This document shows positions 8,661-17,775 of a stretch of 64,000 nucleotides of DNA, piece by piece (the stretch's first letter is position 1; each line of letters begins with the position of its first letter). A program made the translations under genes and the position numbers. Under the pieces are notes generated by a model, which saw only the letters and a program-made list of their open reading frames with translations, did not search any database and had not been told where the DNA came from. Location of the stretch: contig NZ_CP160035.1 of assembly GCF_040703125.1 (NCBI RefSeq), positions 186,001 through 250,000 on the forward strand. The letters are read 5' to 3'. Source of the DNA: Flavobacterium ovatum. Lineage in GTDB: Bacteria; Bacteroidota; Bacteroidia; Flavobacteriales; Flavobacteriaceae.

Positions 8661-10622
8661 TCAAGAGCTTATTTTATCTAATATTTCAAAATTTGAATTC
8701 ATACTTTTAAATTCCGGCACAATTTGTTTCATTTTCATCACAATATCGTCTTTTTTGAAAGATTTAGAAATCTCAATTAATACGTTTATTTCCTGATGTA
8801 AATGGACACATCCTTCCTGAATCTCTTCAGCGATCATTATTTTGTCGTGATAAGTTGGTAGGGTTTTAGAATCATTATATAATAACTCTTCATATAATTT
8901 TTCACCTGGACGTAAACCAATTTCTTTAATTTCAATATCTTTTCCTGGTATAAATCCAGCCAACTTAATCATCTTATAAGCTAAGTCAATTATCTTAACC
9001 GGTTTCCCCATGTCAAAAATATAAATTTCACCTCCATTCCCCATCGCTCCAGCTTCTAAAACTAATTGGCAGGCCTCCGGTATAGTCATAAAATATCGAA
9101 TAATGTCTTTATGAGTAATGGTAACAGGACCTCCCTCTGAGATTTGCTTTGTAAACAAAGGAACAACTGAGCCATTGGAACCTAAAACATTACCAAAACG
9201 CGTGGTGATAAATTTGGTGCAATCAAGCCCCGCCTTAACATTTTTCAAATGCAAGGATTGTACATACTTCTCAGCTATTCTTTTACTAGCCCCCATAACA
9301 TTACTTGGGTTCACCGCTTTATCAGTTGAAATCATGACAAATTTTTCAACATGAAACTGACAAGATAAATCAGCTACATTTTTAGTTCCTTCCACATTAG
9401 TTTGGATAGCTTGTGAAGGATTTTCTTCCATTAAAGGCACATGCTTATAGGCTGCCGCATGGAAAACAACTTGAGGCTCGTACGTTTCAAATACATGAGT
9501 CAAAGACTCTTTGGACCTAATATCTACAATAATAGTTTTGAGCATGGATTTTGATTCTATGCTCTCAAGCTCTAAATTTAAATTGTGTAGTGGCGTTTCA
9601 GCCTGATCTAAAAGCATCAACATCTTAGGCTCAAACCTCAACACTTGACGGGCGATCTCACTCCCTATAGAACCCGCTGCTCCTGTTATTAATATCCGTT
9701 TATCTTTAAGCTGATTTGAAATTAACTTATTATCCAAAACAATAGGATTTCTGTTTAGTAAATCTTCGATTTGAATCCCCTTAACTTTTTGTGAAATCTC
9801 TTTATTATTCTCCCAATCTGAAATCATAGGAACGGTATAAACCTTATAATTATACTCTAAACATTCATCCACAATAACCATTTGCTCTTGTTTAGACAAA
9901 CTCTTATCGGCAAAAATTAACCCCTGCGCACCTTGACTTCGCATGAGTGTTGGAATCTGTTTTTGTTGTGTCAGAATAGGTAAATCTAGGATTCGTTTGG
10001 TACTACTTTGTGCGTTCTTATCAATAAAAGCTACAATTTTAAAACGGGAAGGTGTTTCAAATTTCAAGGCATTGGCCACTGATATCGCATTTGCATCAGC
10101 ACCATAAATAATAGCTTTAGTCAGACCGTCATGATCCCGTTGGGTGAAATACAATTCAAACGTTTGTTTCACCATTACTCGGTACAAAAACAAACCACAA
10201 AAAGACAATACAATATTGATAAACAATGAGGTATTCAAGAAAGCTTTATAGCCATATATAAATTGATGGGTATAATTAAAGCAAAGAAAAACAATTAAAA
10301 CAGATACCTGTGAAAACAAAAGTTTTACGGCATCAATATAGGAGGAATGCCTAATAATACCCGAATAAGTCCTAAACAACCAAAAGAAAAATAGATTGAC
10401 TATTACAAAAGCCCCTACAAAAGTAATTACGGACTCCATATTAATATAACGCAATCCCATACCCTTAAACAACAAATAAGTCGCTGAAAACGCCCCACCC
10501 AAAACAGCAAAATCAATAATAATTATAATCCACCGTGGAAGATAACTTAAATTATTGAAACGCAACCTCAGACTAAGCTTAGAAAAAAACTGTTCTAAAC
10601 TTGAATTATTATTCATTTTCAA
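8661..10622 (-). CDS. Membrane-bound nucleoside-diphosphate-sugar 4,6-dehydratase (FlaA1/PglF/WbpM-like)
   Basis: This 653-residue protein has four N-terminal membrane helices (about residues 30-150), a CoA/NAD-binding-like middle domain, and a C-terminal SDR dehydratase domain. The NAD motif ITGAAGSIGSEI is near residues 311-322. The family converts UDP-GlcNAc to a 4-keto-6-deoxy sugar and often uses an altered catalytic triad; MISTDKAVNPSNVMGASKR in this protein fits that subgroup. The product may feed the aminotransferase at 13068-14207 or the reductase at 20526-21434. A TATTTTTG box at 10659-10666 suggests its own promoter. Family is firm, exact sugar uncertain. Confidence 0.92.
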   Translation of the reverse strand: MKMNNNSSLEQFFSKLSLRLRFNNLSYLPRWIIIIIDFAVLGGAFSATYLLFKGMGLRYINMESVITFVGAFVIVNLFFFWLFRTYSGIIRHSSYIDAVKLLFSQVSVLIVFLCFNYTHQFIYGYKAFLNTSLFINIVLSFCGLFLYRVMVKQTFELYFTQRDHDGLTKAIIYGADANAISVANALKFETPSRFKIVAFIDKNAQSSTKRILDLPILTQQKQIPTLMRSQGAQGLIFADKSLSKQEQMVIVDECLEYNYKVYTVPMISDWENNKEISQKVKGIQIEDLLNRNPIVLDNKLISNQLKDKRILITGAAGSIGSEIARQVLRFEPKMLMLLDQAETPLHNLNLELESIESKSMLKTIIVDIRSKESLTHVFETYEPQVVFHAAAYKHVPLMEENPSQAIQTNVEGTKNVADLSCQFHVEKFVMISTDKAVNPSNVMGASKRIAEKYVQSLHLKNVKAGLDCTKFITTRFGNVLGSNGSVVPLFTKQISEGGPVTITHKDIIRYFMTIPEACQLVLEAGAMGNGGEIYIFDMGKPVKIIDLAYKMIKLAGFIPGKDIEIKEIGLRPGEKLYEELLYNDSKTLPTYHDKIMIAEEIQEGCVHLHQEINVLIEISKSFKKDDIVMKMKQIVPEFKSMNSNFEILDKISS

Positions 10623-10658
10623 ATTATTCTTTTTATGATTTTATTGGCACTTAATTAT

Positions 10659-10666
10659 CAAAAATA
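10659..10666 (-). promoter_or_regulatory. Candidate -7 box upstream of the FlaA1-like gene
   Basis: The minus-strand octamer TATTTTTG matches TAnnTTTG and lies 37 bp before the ATG, in the 152-bp gap after rfbA. The -33 element is imperfect. Confidence 0.4.
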
Positions 10667-10774
10667 CAATTTAAGTTGAGATAACAGATAATGTAGCGAT
10701 TTATATTATAAGTTTGGCAATCTTAACATTACATTGTACTAAAAAATTGACGATAAATGATTAAGCTTCACCTA

Positions 10775-11641
10775 TTAAACCTCTTTTAAGAGTCCAATAA
10801 GATACTCCCCATAACCTGATTTTTTTAACGGCATGGCCAAATCCCTTAACTCTTTATCTGAAATAAACCCTTGACGCCAAGCTATTTCTTCAATACATCC
10901 AATTTTCAACCCTTGCCTCTCTTCTATCACTTGAACAAACTGTCCCGCTTGCATCAAGCTATTAAAAGTCCCTGTATCTAACCAAGCAGTTCCCCTACTT
11001 AAAATCCCCACTTTTAGTTTCCCTTGTTCTAAATAGGCCTTATTGACATCGGTAATCTCGTACTCTCCCCTTGGCGAAGGCTGAATGTTTTTAGCAATTT
11101 TGACAACCGAATTATCATAGAAATACAATCCTGGAACTGCATAATTAGATTTAGGTTTCAATGGTTTTTCTTCAATAGATACGGCAATCAAATCTTCATC
11201 AAACTCCACAACTCCATAACGTTCCGGATCTGACACATGGTAAGCAAAAACCACACCTCCATCAGGATTAATATTGGACTGTAATAATTCATCCATATTA
11301 GACCCAAAAAAGATATTATCACCCAAAACCAAAGCAACACTATCGCTACCTATAAATTCTTCACCTATAACAAAGGCTTGTGCTAATCCATTTGGAATGG
11401 GTTGTTCTGCATAGCTAAAGCGGCAACCGATAGCACTCCCATCACCTAATAATTTCTTGAAATTAGGCAAATCATGTGGTGTAGAAATAATTAATATTTC
11501 ATTGATCCCCGCAGTCATCAATGTTGATAACGGATAATAAATCATCGGTTTATCATAAACGGGCATCATTTGTTTACTCATTGCTAAGGTCAGAGGATGC
11601 AATCGCGTACCCGAACCACCTGCTAAAATAATTCCTTTCAT
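10775..11641 (-). CDS. rfbA: Glucose-1-phosphate thymidylyltransferase
   Basis: This 288-residue enzyme joins dTTP and glucose-1-phosphate to give dTDP-glucose, the first step of dTDP-L-rhamnose synthesis in the cytoplasm. The N-terminal nucleotide-binding motif GGSGTRL is complete, followed by [18 protein letters not shown], and the length is standard. A YFYDN segment and [11 protein letters not shown], both conserved in RfbA/RmlA, are present. It is the last gene of a tight run degT-rfbC-rfbD-rfbA (12 bp after rfbD). The dehydratase rfbB is not here but 27 kb away at 38922-39968. Confidence 0.97.
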   Translation of the reverse strand: MKGIILAGGSGTRLHPLTLAMSKQMMPVYDKPMIYYPLSTLMTAGINEILIISTPHDLPNFKKLLGDGSAIGCRFSYAEQPIPNGLAQAFVIGEEFIGSDSVALVLGDNIFFGSNMDELLQSNINPDGGVVFAYHVSDPERYGVVEFDEDLIAVSIEEKPLKPKSNYAVPGLYFYDNSVVKIAKNIQPSPRGEYEITDVNKAYLEQGKLKVGILSRGTAWLDTGTFNSLMQAGQFVQVIEERQGLKIGCIEEIAWRQGFISDKELRDLAMPLKKSGYGEYLIGLLKEV

Positions 11642-11653
11642 AACTATTATTTA

Positions 11654-12514
11654 TTAAGAATCCTTAAGTTTACCTATCATTTGGACTAGACTTTCCTTAT
11701 ATGGAATAGTCTTAATACCATATACTTTTTCTATTTTAGATTTATCTAATAAAGAAAAGGCGGGACGTTGTGCTGGAGTTGGATAATTCGAAGCAGGAAT
11801 CCCATTGACTTCACAAGACAACCCAGCGATCTCTTGAATAGCTGTAGCAAATTCAAACCAGCTAATTTCACCTGCATTAGAATAATGGTAAATCCCTGGA
11901 TTCCATTTTTCGCTTGTTAAGATCGTCAAAATAACTTGTGCTAGATCAGCTGCGTAAGTAGGAGACCCTATTTGGTCATTAACGACTCCTATTGCATCTC
12001 TTTCAGTCATCAATCGAATCATTGTTTTTACAAAATTAGCTCCAAATTCGGAATACACCCATGCCGTTCTTATAATAATACTATCCGGGCATAGAGAAAG
12101 GCAAGCCTTTTCTCCTTCTAATTTTGTTTTTCCATACACACTTTGTGGATTAGGTGTATCCGTTTCAGTATAGGCTACTGGTGAATTTCCATCAAATACA
12201 TAATCAGTTGAAATATGGATAAATTTCGCTTGCGACTCATCACACAACTGTGCCAAAGTAGCCACGGCTAAATGATTTACTACATTTGCTATTTCTTGAT
12301 CTTGTTCTGCCTTATCTACCGCAGTATAAGCTGCGCAATTGATAACTACATCAGGTGCAATCCATTTAAAATTAGACTTTATTTCATCCTGATTCCCTAA
12401 AGGAAATTCTTCAATGTCTGTAAAAACAAATTCAAATTCGGAATAATTAGAAGCTAAAACTTTAATTTCCGATCCTAATTGGCCGTTGGCTCCTGTTATT
12501 AATATCTTTTTCAT
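11654..12514 (-). CDS. rfbD: dTDP-4-dehydrorhamnose reductase
   Basis: This 286-residue NADPH-dependent SDR enzyme carries out the last step to dTDP-L-rhamnose. The N-terminal dinucleotide-binding motif GANGQLGSE and the catalytic YGKTK are visible, and STDYVFDG is the expected family segment. It overlaps rfbC by one base and precedes rfbA by 12 bp, so translation is probably coupled. Confidence 0.97.
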   Translation of the reverse strand: MKKILITGANGQLGSEIKVLASNYSEFEFVFTDIEEFPLGNQDEIKSNFKWIAPDVVINCAAYTAVDKAEQDQEIANVVNHLAVATLAQLCDESQAKFIHISTDYVFDGNSPVAYTETDTPNPQSVYGKTKLEGEKACLSLCPDSIIIRTAWVYSEFGANFVKTMIRLMTERDAIGVVNDQIGSPTYAADLAQVILTILTSEKWNPGIYHYSNAGEISWFEFATAIQEIAGLSCEVNGIPASNYPTPAQRPAFSLLDKSKIEKVYGIKTIPYKESLVQMIGKLKDS

Positions 12515-13062
12515 TAAAATTGGCTGTTACAGTTTTTAAAATCAGGTAAAATCAAATCTTTCTCGGACACAATAGCGTCTTTTAAGTCCATTCCCCAATC
12601 AATATTCAAATCGGAATCATCAAAACGAATACCGCCTTCACTGGCTTTATGGTAATATTGATCACATTTGTACATTACGAGAGCGGTCTCACTAATAACC
12701 GAAAAACCATGAGCAAAACCCTGTGGTACTAACAATTGCTTTTTATTTTCAGCATTTAATTCAACACAGAAAGATTGACCATAAGTAGGCGAATTTTTTC
12801 TTAAATCTACAGCCACATCAATAATTGCTCCTTGTAATACTCGAATTAACTTGGTTTGCGCATAAGGCGGATTTTGATAATGCAATCCCCTTAACGTTCC
12901 TCTCTTAGAAAAAGATTGATTGTCTTGCACAAAGTCGATTTGCACTCCCAGATCCTTCAATTTATTCTCATTATACGATTCCATAAAATACCCTCTTTCG
13001 TCTTCAAATACAACGGGGTTTATAATTACTAAATCCTTAATAGGTGTAGATTCTAATTTCAT
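12514..13062 (-). CDS. rfbC: dTDP-4-dehydrorhamnose 3,5-epimerase
   Basis: This 182-residue cupin enzyme epimerises C3 and C5 of dTDP-4-keto-6-deoxyglucose. Diagnostic segments are DERGYFMESYN, TLRGLHYQNPP with the catalytic His, VDLRKNSPTYGQ and VPQGFAHGF. Length is normal. It lies 5 bp after the aminotransferase gene and overlaps rfbD by one base. Confidence 0.97.
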   Translation of the reverse strand: MKLESTPIKDLVIINPVVFEDERGYFMESYNENKLKDLGVQIDFVQDNQSFSKRGTLRGLHYQNPPYAQTKLIRVLQGAIIDVAVDLRKNSPTYGQSFCVELNAENKKQLLVPQGFAHGFSVISETALVMYKCDQYYHKASEGGIRFDDSDLNIDWGMDLKDAIVSEKDLILPDFKNCNSQF

Positions 13063-13067
13063 TTTTT

Positions 13068-14207
13068 TTATTTAAAATATTCCTTTATCACTGTATAAAT
13101 TCTGTCCTTTTCCTCATTGGTTAAATTAGAACCTGAAGGCAAACACAACCCTTGATTAAACAAATTTTCGGCAACCTTACCTCCATAGTAAGGATATTTT
13201 TCGAAAACAGGTTGTAAATGTAAGGGTTTCCACAAAGGACGCGCTTCTATATTTTCTTTTTCTAAAAAATATTGCAAACCCTCATTGCTAAACCCTTTAT
13301 TCTCATTAGGTTGAATAATAATTACTGTCAACCAACAATTAGCATAAAAATCCTCATTTGGCACTTGGTAAACCTTTACGTCAGGAATTGCATCAAAAAG
13401 TTCTAAATAAAAATCATGGATCGCTCTTCTTGAAAGTATGTGTTGCTCAAGCACTTCCATTTGGCCTTGACCAACAGCTGCACAAATATTTGACATCTTA
13501 TAATTATACCCTACATAACTATGTTGATAATGAGGCGCATTATCTTTAGATTGGGTCGCATAAAAAATAGTTTTATTCTTTATCTCTTCTGACTTCGCTA
13601 TTAAAGCTCCTCCTCCTGAAGTTGTAATAATTTTATTCCCATTGAAAGACAAGATTCCAATATCTCCAAAAGTACCACATTTTTGATCTTTATAACTACT
13701 CCCTAAAGCCTCCGCGCTATCCTCTAAAACGGGAATACTATATTGATTTGCAATGGCATGAATGGCTTCTATTTGATAAGGCACCCCGTATAAATGTACA
13801 GCAATGATAACCTTTGGCTTTTTTCCTTTGGCTATTCTGTCTATAATTGCTTTTTCTAAAGCTATAGGACAAAGGTTCCAAGTTTCATCCTCACTATCTA
13901 TAAACACTGGTGTTGCTCCTTGATACAAAATTGGATTTGCTGAAGCCGAAAAGGTCATACTTTGACAAATCACTTCATCGCCTGCTTGAACCCCTAACAG
14001 AATCAAACCTAAATGTATCGCTGCAGTTCCTGAACTTAGAGCAGCAACATGACATTGATTTCCTAAATAGCCTTGCAATTGATTTTCAAATTGATTTACA
14101 TTCTCTCCTCCAGTTGACAATGCATTATCAGTCAATGCTTGCTGAATGTAATAATTCTCAGTTCCACCTTGATGGATAGAGGACATATAAATGGGTTTCT
14201 TACTCAT
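13068..14207 (-). CDS. DegT/DnrJ/EryC1/StrS sugar aminotransferase
   Basis: This 379-residue PLP enzyme is predicted to aminate a 4-keto (or 3-keto) nucleotide sugar. The PLP-binding features are ALSSGTAAIHL for phosphate binding, EDSAEALGS with the cofactor Asp, and the Schiff-base Lys in SFNGNKIITTSGGG. The overall pattern is close to PglE-type enzymes that act on UDP-4-keto-6-deoxy-GlcNAc, the product of the FlaA1-like dehydratase. Close linkage to rfbCDA and to a decayed cupin gene just upstream leaves open an original role on a dTDP sugar. Exact substrate is unresolved. Confidence 0.9.
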   Translation of the reverse strand: MSKKPIYMSSIHQGGTENYYIQQALTDNALSTGGENVNQFENQLQGYLGNQCHVAALSSGTAAIHLGLILLGVQAGDEVICQSMTFSASANPILYQGATPVFIDSEDETWNLCPIALEKAIIDRIAKGKKPKVIIAVHLYGVPYQIEAIHAIANQYSIPVLEDSAEALGSSYKDQKCGTFGDIGILSFNGNKIITTSGGGALIAKSEEIKNKTIFYATQSKDNAPHYQHSYVGYNYKMSNICAAVGQGQMEVLEQHILSRRAIHDFYLELFDAIPDVKVYQVPNEDFYANCWLTVIIIQPNENKGFSNEGLQYFLEKENIEARPLWKPLHLQPVFEKYPYYGGKVAENLFNQGLCLPSGSNLTNEEKDRIYTVIKEYFK

Positions 14208-14240
14208 TTATATTCCTAGTGTTTTTTATCCTAACGTGCA

Positions 14241-14522
14241 TCATCTTCTTTTGCTTGACTGAAGGGTAAGGGTTAAAAATGAAATTAATTTAGAATCTTT
14301 TTCTAAAGCTACGGTGGCATTCACATAACCGATATTAAACGAACCTGACACACAATAAAAATTTGTGAAATCTAATTTATAGTCTTGCCAACCCCTTATT
14401 CGATTTTTATCAGAATTTGTAATTGCATAAAATCGTTCGATCTCTGTAAACTTAAAATCATTTAAGTACAAAATAGAACTTCTAGCATCCGAAAAAATTG
14501 CTCCGTCAATACTATGCAGCAT
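14241..14522 (-). pseudogene. Decayed cupin sugar isomerase (FdtA/WxcM C-terminal-like)
   Basis: The 93-codon frame begins at an ATG that overlaps the last 11 bases of the WecA-like gene. The N-terminal part looks like family members of about 135 residues (LNDFKFTEIERFY, then IRGWQDYKL). The sequence then jumps from SGSFNI directly to GYVNATVALEKDSKL, so I estimate 30-40 residues of the cupin core are missing. After LTLQSSK the frame stops early, while a neighbouring frame reads AKEDDAR and then a stop. That matches the expected ESKxDDxR end shifted by one base. An internal deletion plus a frameshift point to a dead gene. A longer upstream start at 14606 would overlap the WecA-like gene and is rejected. 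Confidence 0.65.
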
Positions 14523-15474
14523 ATTCTTTTCTTTTTTTAAGCAAATAAAACTTAACCGAATACAGCAGAAAAAGCGGAAGCAAAACGACCAATATAATGA
14601 CCACATCTGAATAGACTTGATAACACCAAATGACCAAGCTTGAAACTAAGAACTGTAAAAGGGCATACCCTAATGACACTACTCTATGGTCTATTTTATA
14701 ATCATTACATAAAATTTGATAAAAGTGCCAACGATGCGCTTCTGATAATTTTTCTTTTAAATAAATCCGATGCACAATAGTCGAGGCCGTTTCTACTCCA
14801 TAAACGGATAAAAACATAATCCAGACAATTGAATTAGTCAGCAAGAATAACTTTAATAACAAATACACGATCCAGAAAGCAACTGCAATACTCCCTATAT
14901 CTCCTGCAAAACATTTGGCTTTTTTTCTGTAATTAAAAACAAGAAAAACAACCGATGCTATCATGGGATATATAATAAAATCCAAAGAAACAAATGGCAC
15001 TATAAAATAATTTACATAGCCTAAAGCTCCCAAAACAGATAGCGTGTACAAGCCCGTAATTCCGTTGATCCCATCCATAAAATTATAGGCGTTTATTGTT
15101 CCTACAAAAAAGAAATAGGCAAACAAAATACCGTACCATGGAAAAATGACAAAAATATCTAAATCAAAAAATAAGACCGTAATAGCTATAACATGAGCCA
15201 GAAAACGTAGTTTACTCGACAAGCTCTGAATATCATCCCAAAAACTTATCAGGCTCACCAAGGTAATCCCTGTGAAAAAAAGATAATTATTTTGACTATT
15301 TTGAATAAAATACAATAAGGCTGCAAACCAAAAAATAATTCCGCCACCTCTTAATGTGATTTCGGTATGAGCACTTCTATGGTTGGGTTTATCAATGATA
15401 TTGTATCTATCAGCAAATTTAAAAAAGACCAGTTCCATAACTAGTAAAAGCAAAAAAAGGACTAAATACATCAT
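14512..15474 (-). CDS. WecA-like polyprenyl-phosphate glycosyl-1-phosphate transferase (glycosyltransferase family 4)
   Basis: This 320-residue polytopic membrane protein of the MraY/WecA family would start glycan assembly by moving a HexNAc-1-phosphate onto undecaprenyl phosphate. Visible family features are HRSAHTEITLRGGG near the N-terminus, FWDDIQSL (the DD pair), NFMDGINGITG and FAGDIGS. Around ten membrane segments are evident. The upstream glycosyltransferase gene is 8 bp away. With a FlaA1-like dehydratase and a reductase in the cluster, a WbpL-like role with a QuiNAc or FucNAc donor is plausible but inferred. Confidence 0.92.
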   Translation of the reverse strand: MMYLVLFLLLLVMELVFFKFADRYNIIDKPNHRSAHTEITLRGGGIIFWFAALLYFIQNSQNNYLFFTGITLVSLISFWDDIQSLSSKLRFLAHVIAITVLFFDLDIFVIFPWYGILFAYFFFVGTINAYNFMDGINGITGLYTLSVLGALGYVNYFIVPFVSLDFIIYPMIASVVFLVFNYRKKAKCFAGDIGSIAVAFWIVYLLLKLFLLTNSIVWIMFLSVYGVETASTIVHRIYLKEKLSEAHRWHFYQILCNDYKIDHRVVSLGYALLQFLVSSLVIWCYQVYSDVVIILVVLLPLFLLYSVKFYLLKKRKEYAA

Positions 15475-15482
15475 TATAAAAA

Positions 15483-16613
15483 TTATTGATTTAAAAGTGA
15501 CTTAAAAATATTCATATGAAGCTTCACAAAATCCTTTTGATCAAATTCCTTCTCAGCTTTTGCTCTAGCATAATTTCCCATACGCTCTCTATCTTCTGGA
15601 GAATTAATCAACTTTTCAATGGCATCAGCTAATTCTTGAATCGATTTTACAGGAACTTTATATCCATTTAAGCCTTCATCCACACATTCTCTACAACCAA
15701 TAGCATCAGTGGTTACAATTGGTTTTCCCGCTGCGCAAGCTTCTATAAGTACGGTAGGCATTCCTTCTCTATAGGACGGCAACACAACTATATCTGAGTT
15801 TTGATATTCCGATAAAATATCATCTTGAAACCCTTCCCATTTTAAATAATCCTTGATTTCAATACCTTCTAGATATTGTTGGGGAATACCTTCCTTATTA
15901 TCTAAATCTATCATGCCACATAATTTAAAAAAGACTTTCCCAAAATACTTGTCTTTTAATAACAAAGCAGCATCAACAAATTCTTTAACTCCCTTGTCCC
16001 ACAACATGCGTGTTGGAAGCAGAATAACTAATTTCTCATTCTCAACACTCTCAACAGGCTTAAAGGATTCTAAATCAGCCCCCACACCCTTAGTAAAGAA
16101 AACTTTATTTTTATCACTAACAATTCCTAACACTTTCAATTCATTATAATCATCTTGATTTTCAAAAAGCAAATAACATTTGTTAGTAGAGAAACCCAAA
16201 CGCATTAATTTCGCCATTACATTTTGGACAAAACCTCTTCTACTTTCAGTGAAATTATATCCTAAACCACTAATTGCATTGACCGTATTAATGTTCAAAA
16301 TTCTGGAAATGATGGAGCCATAGATTACTGGTTTCATCGTCACGTGATACACTACTTCAGGCTTAACCGATCTATATAACCTGAACATTTCAAAAATCAA
16401 CTTAATCTCCGTAAATACATTAATTCCTGAACGAGACATATTCAAATTAACAAAATCAAGTCCTGCTTCTTTTATTCTATTTGAACTTCCTGTATCTTTA
16501 GTAGCAACAACTACCTGAAAATTTTGCAATAATGCCTCTTTACCAATGCTTAAGCGATGCATGAGAAACAACCAATCGACATTGGTTACCATTAAAAGTT
16601 TTTTATTATTCAT
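15483..16613 (-). CDS. Glycosyltransferase, GT4 family
   Basis: This 376-residue cytoplasmic or membrane-associated enzyme has the GT-B two-domain form. The C-terminal half shows the donor-binding pattern LPSYREGMPTVLIEACAAGKP with the conserved E-x7-E-like pair, and LPTRMLWDKGVKEF in the linker. Its N-terminal pattern resembles WbpL-linked family members that act right after the initiating transferase. It sits 8 bp before the WecA-like gene and 10 bp after a polymerase-like gene, so it probably adds the second sugar. Donor and linkage cannot be told from sequence. Confidence 0.88.
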   Translation of the reverse strand: MNNKKLLMVTNVDWLFLMHRLSIGKEALLQNFQVVVATKDTGSSNRIKEAGLDFVNLNMSRSGINVFTEIKLIFEMFRLYRSVKPEVVYHVTMKPVIYGSIISRILNINTVNAISGLGYNFTESRRGFVQNVMAKLMRLGFSTNKCYLLFENQDDYNELKVLGIVSDKNKVFFTKGVGADLESFKPVESVENEKLVILLPTRMLWDKGVKEFVDAALLLKDKYFGKVFFKLCGMIDLDNKEGIPQQYLEGIEIKDYLKWEGFQDDILSEYQNSDIVVLPSYREGMPTVLIEACAAGKPIVTTDAIGCRECVDEGLNGYKVPVKSIQELADAIEKLINSPEDRERMGNYARAKAEKEFDQKDFVKLHMNIFKSLLNQ

Positions 16614-16623
16614 TTAAAAGCAA

Positions 16624-17775
16624 TTAGTTTTGGATTCTATTAAAATTAATCGATTTAATAAAAAAATAAAATAAAAATGGTAAAAACATAACTCTCATTC
16701 TATTACCTAATCCTAAATTATATAAATATGCTCCAAATAAAATAATAAGAAGTAAACTAGCTACTAATGCAAATTGAGTATCAATAGACAAATTTCTATA
16801 TCTAAAAGGTGTTTTTATCCAAAAAAACAGTACCACAACTACTCCAAGTACTAAATAAACATTCTCAATCGATAATAGTAGTTGAAAATTATTAGTGAAT
16901 TGATATAAAAAAGGTAATGGCATAAAAATCAAATAAAAAATACGAGTAAGAATAGTTGTGTTTTCAATACTTATAGCGCTAGCCCCACTATCTGTTTTTG
17001 AAAAACTCAAAAAGCTTTCTCTATAATTTTCAATTGATTCTAAATTTAAGTTATCAATTTTTAGATAATATAAAATAAAAACCGCTACCCCAATTACGAT
17101 CGCTAAAAATGTAAATAAAATAATTTGCATTTTATACTTTTTTGAAAACTCCGTACTAAACAGAGCTACAATTATGATTGCACCTATTAAAACTATAAAA
17201 ACATGTGGCCGTATGAAAAAAATAAAAAGCAAACTTGTCAATATCCTCCAATCATAATTTCTTTGTTTTATATTTTGCAATAAAATTACCATCAACCAAA
17301 ATAACAATGCCTCTTTTCCTAAAAATCCAGTCCAAAAATGCAGGGAAGGAATAAAAAAAAGAAGAAATAAAATAGCATTATTGTTTTTTATAACTTCTAA
17401 TTTCAACATATTAAACAAAATTAAAAATGCTTTAAAACTTATCGATGCATATAATAAAAAAAGTACTGTTATATGAATTTTCAATTTCACAAACGGATAA
17501 GTAATAAAATACATGAATTCATGCCCAAACCCAAACAAATGCAACCAACCATCTGACTTAGAGGCTATTTCATAAAAGTCTTTTGGATCATTTATAAAAC
17601 TCATATCATATAAAAAATAGGCAAAAAACAGACTAATGCTAAAATGTAAAATACCAAAAGAAACCAACCCTAGTTTATAATAGTTATTTGGTAACTCTTT
17701 CAATGTAACAAAAACTAAACGTACGTTGTACATCAGTATAACTAGTATAAATATGAAATTACTTACTATTTCCAT
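16624..17775 (-). CDS. Wzy-like polysaccharide polymerase (EpsG-like), copy 1
   Basis: This 383-residue protein has about ten hydrophobic helices and no recognised enzymatic motif. Its position between a flippase and glycosyltransferases is where Wzy polymerases lie, and the large periplasmic-type loop around residues 250-290 fits that role. It overlaps the upstream wzx by 17 bp, indicating a shared operon. Wzy proteins are too divergent for a firm call by eye; EpsG-like is my best reading. Confidence 0.65.
   Translation of the reverse strand: MEIVSNFIFILVILMYNVRLVFVTLKELPNNYYKLGLVSFGILHFSISLFFAYFLYDMSFINDPKDFYEIASKSDGWLHLFGFGHEFMYFITYPFVKLKIHITVLFLLYASISFKAFLILFNMLKLEVIKNNNAILFLLFFIPSLHFWTGFLGKEALLFWLMVILLQNIKQRNYDWRILTSLLFIFFIRPHVFIVLIGAIIIVALFSTEFSKKYKMQIILFTFLAIVIGVAVFILYYLKIDNLNLESIENYRESFLSFSKTDSGASAISIENTTILTRIFYLIFMPLPFLYQFTNNFQLLLSIENVYLVLGVVVVLFFWIKTPFRYRNLSIDTQFALVASLLLIILFGAYLYNLGLGNRMRVMFLPFLFYFFIKSINFNRIQN

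Noticed and set aside
14523..14606. Upstream start for the decayed cupin gene
   Set aside because: The extra residues overlap the WecA-like gene, show no family likeness, and an ATG at 14522 gives the expected MLHSIDG start.
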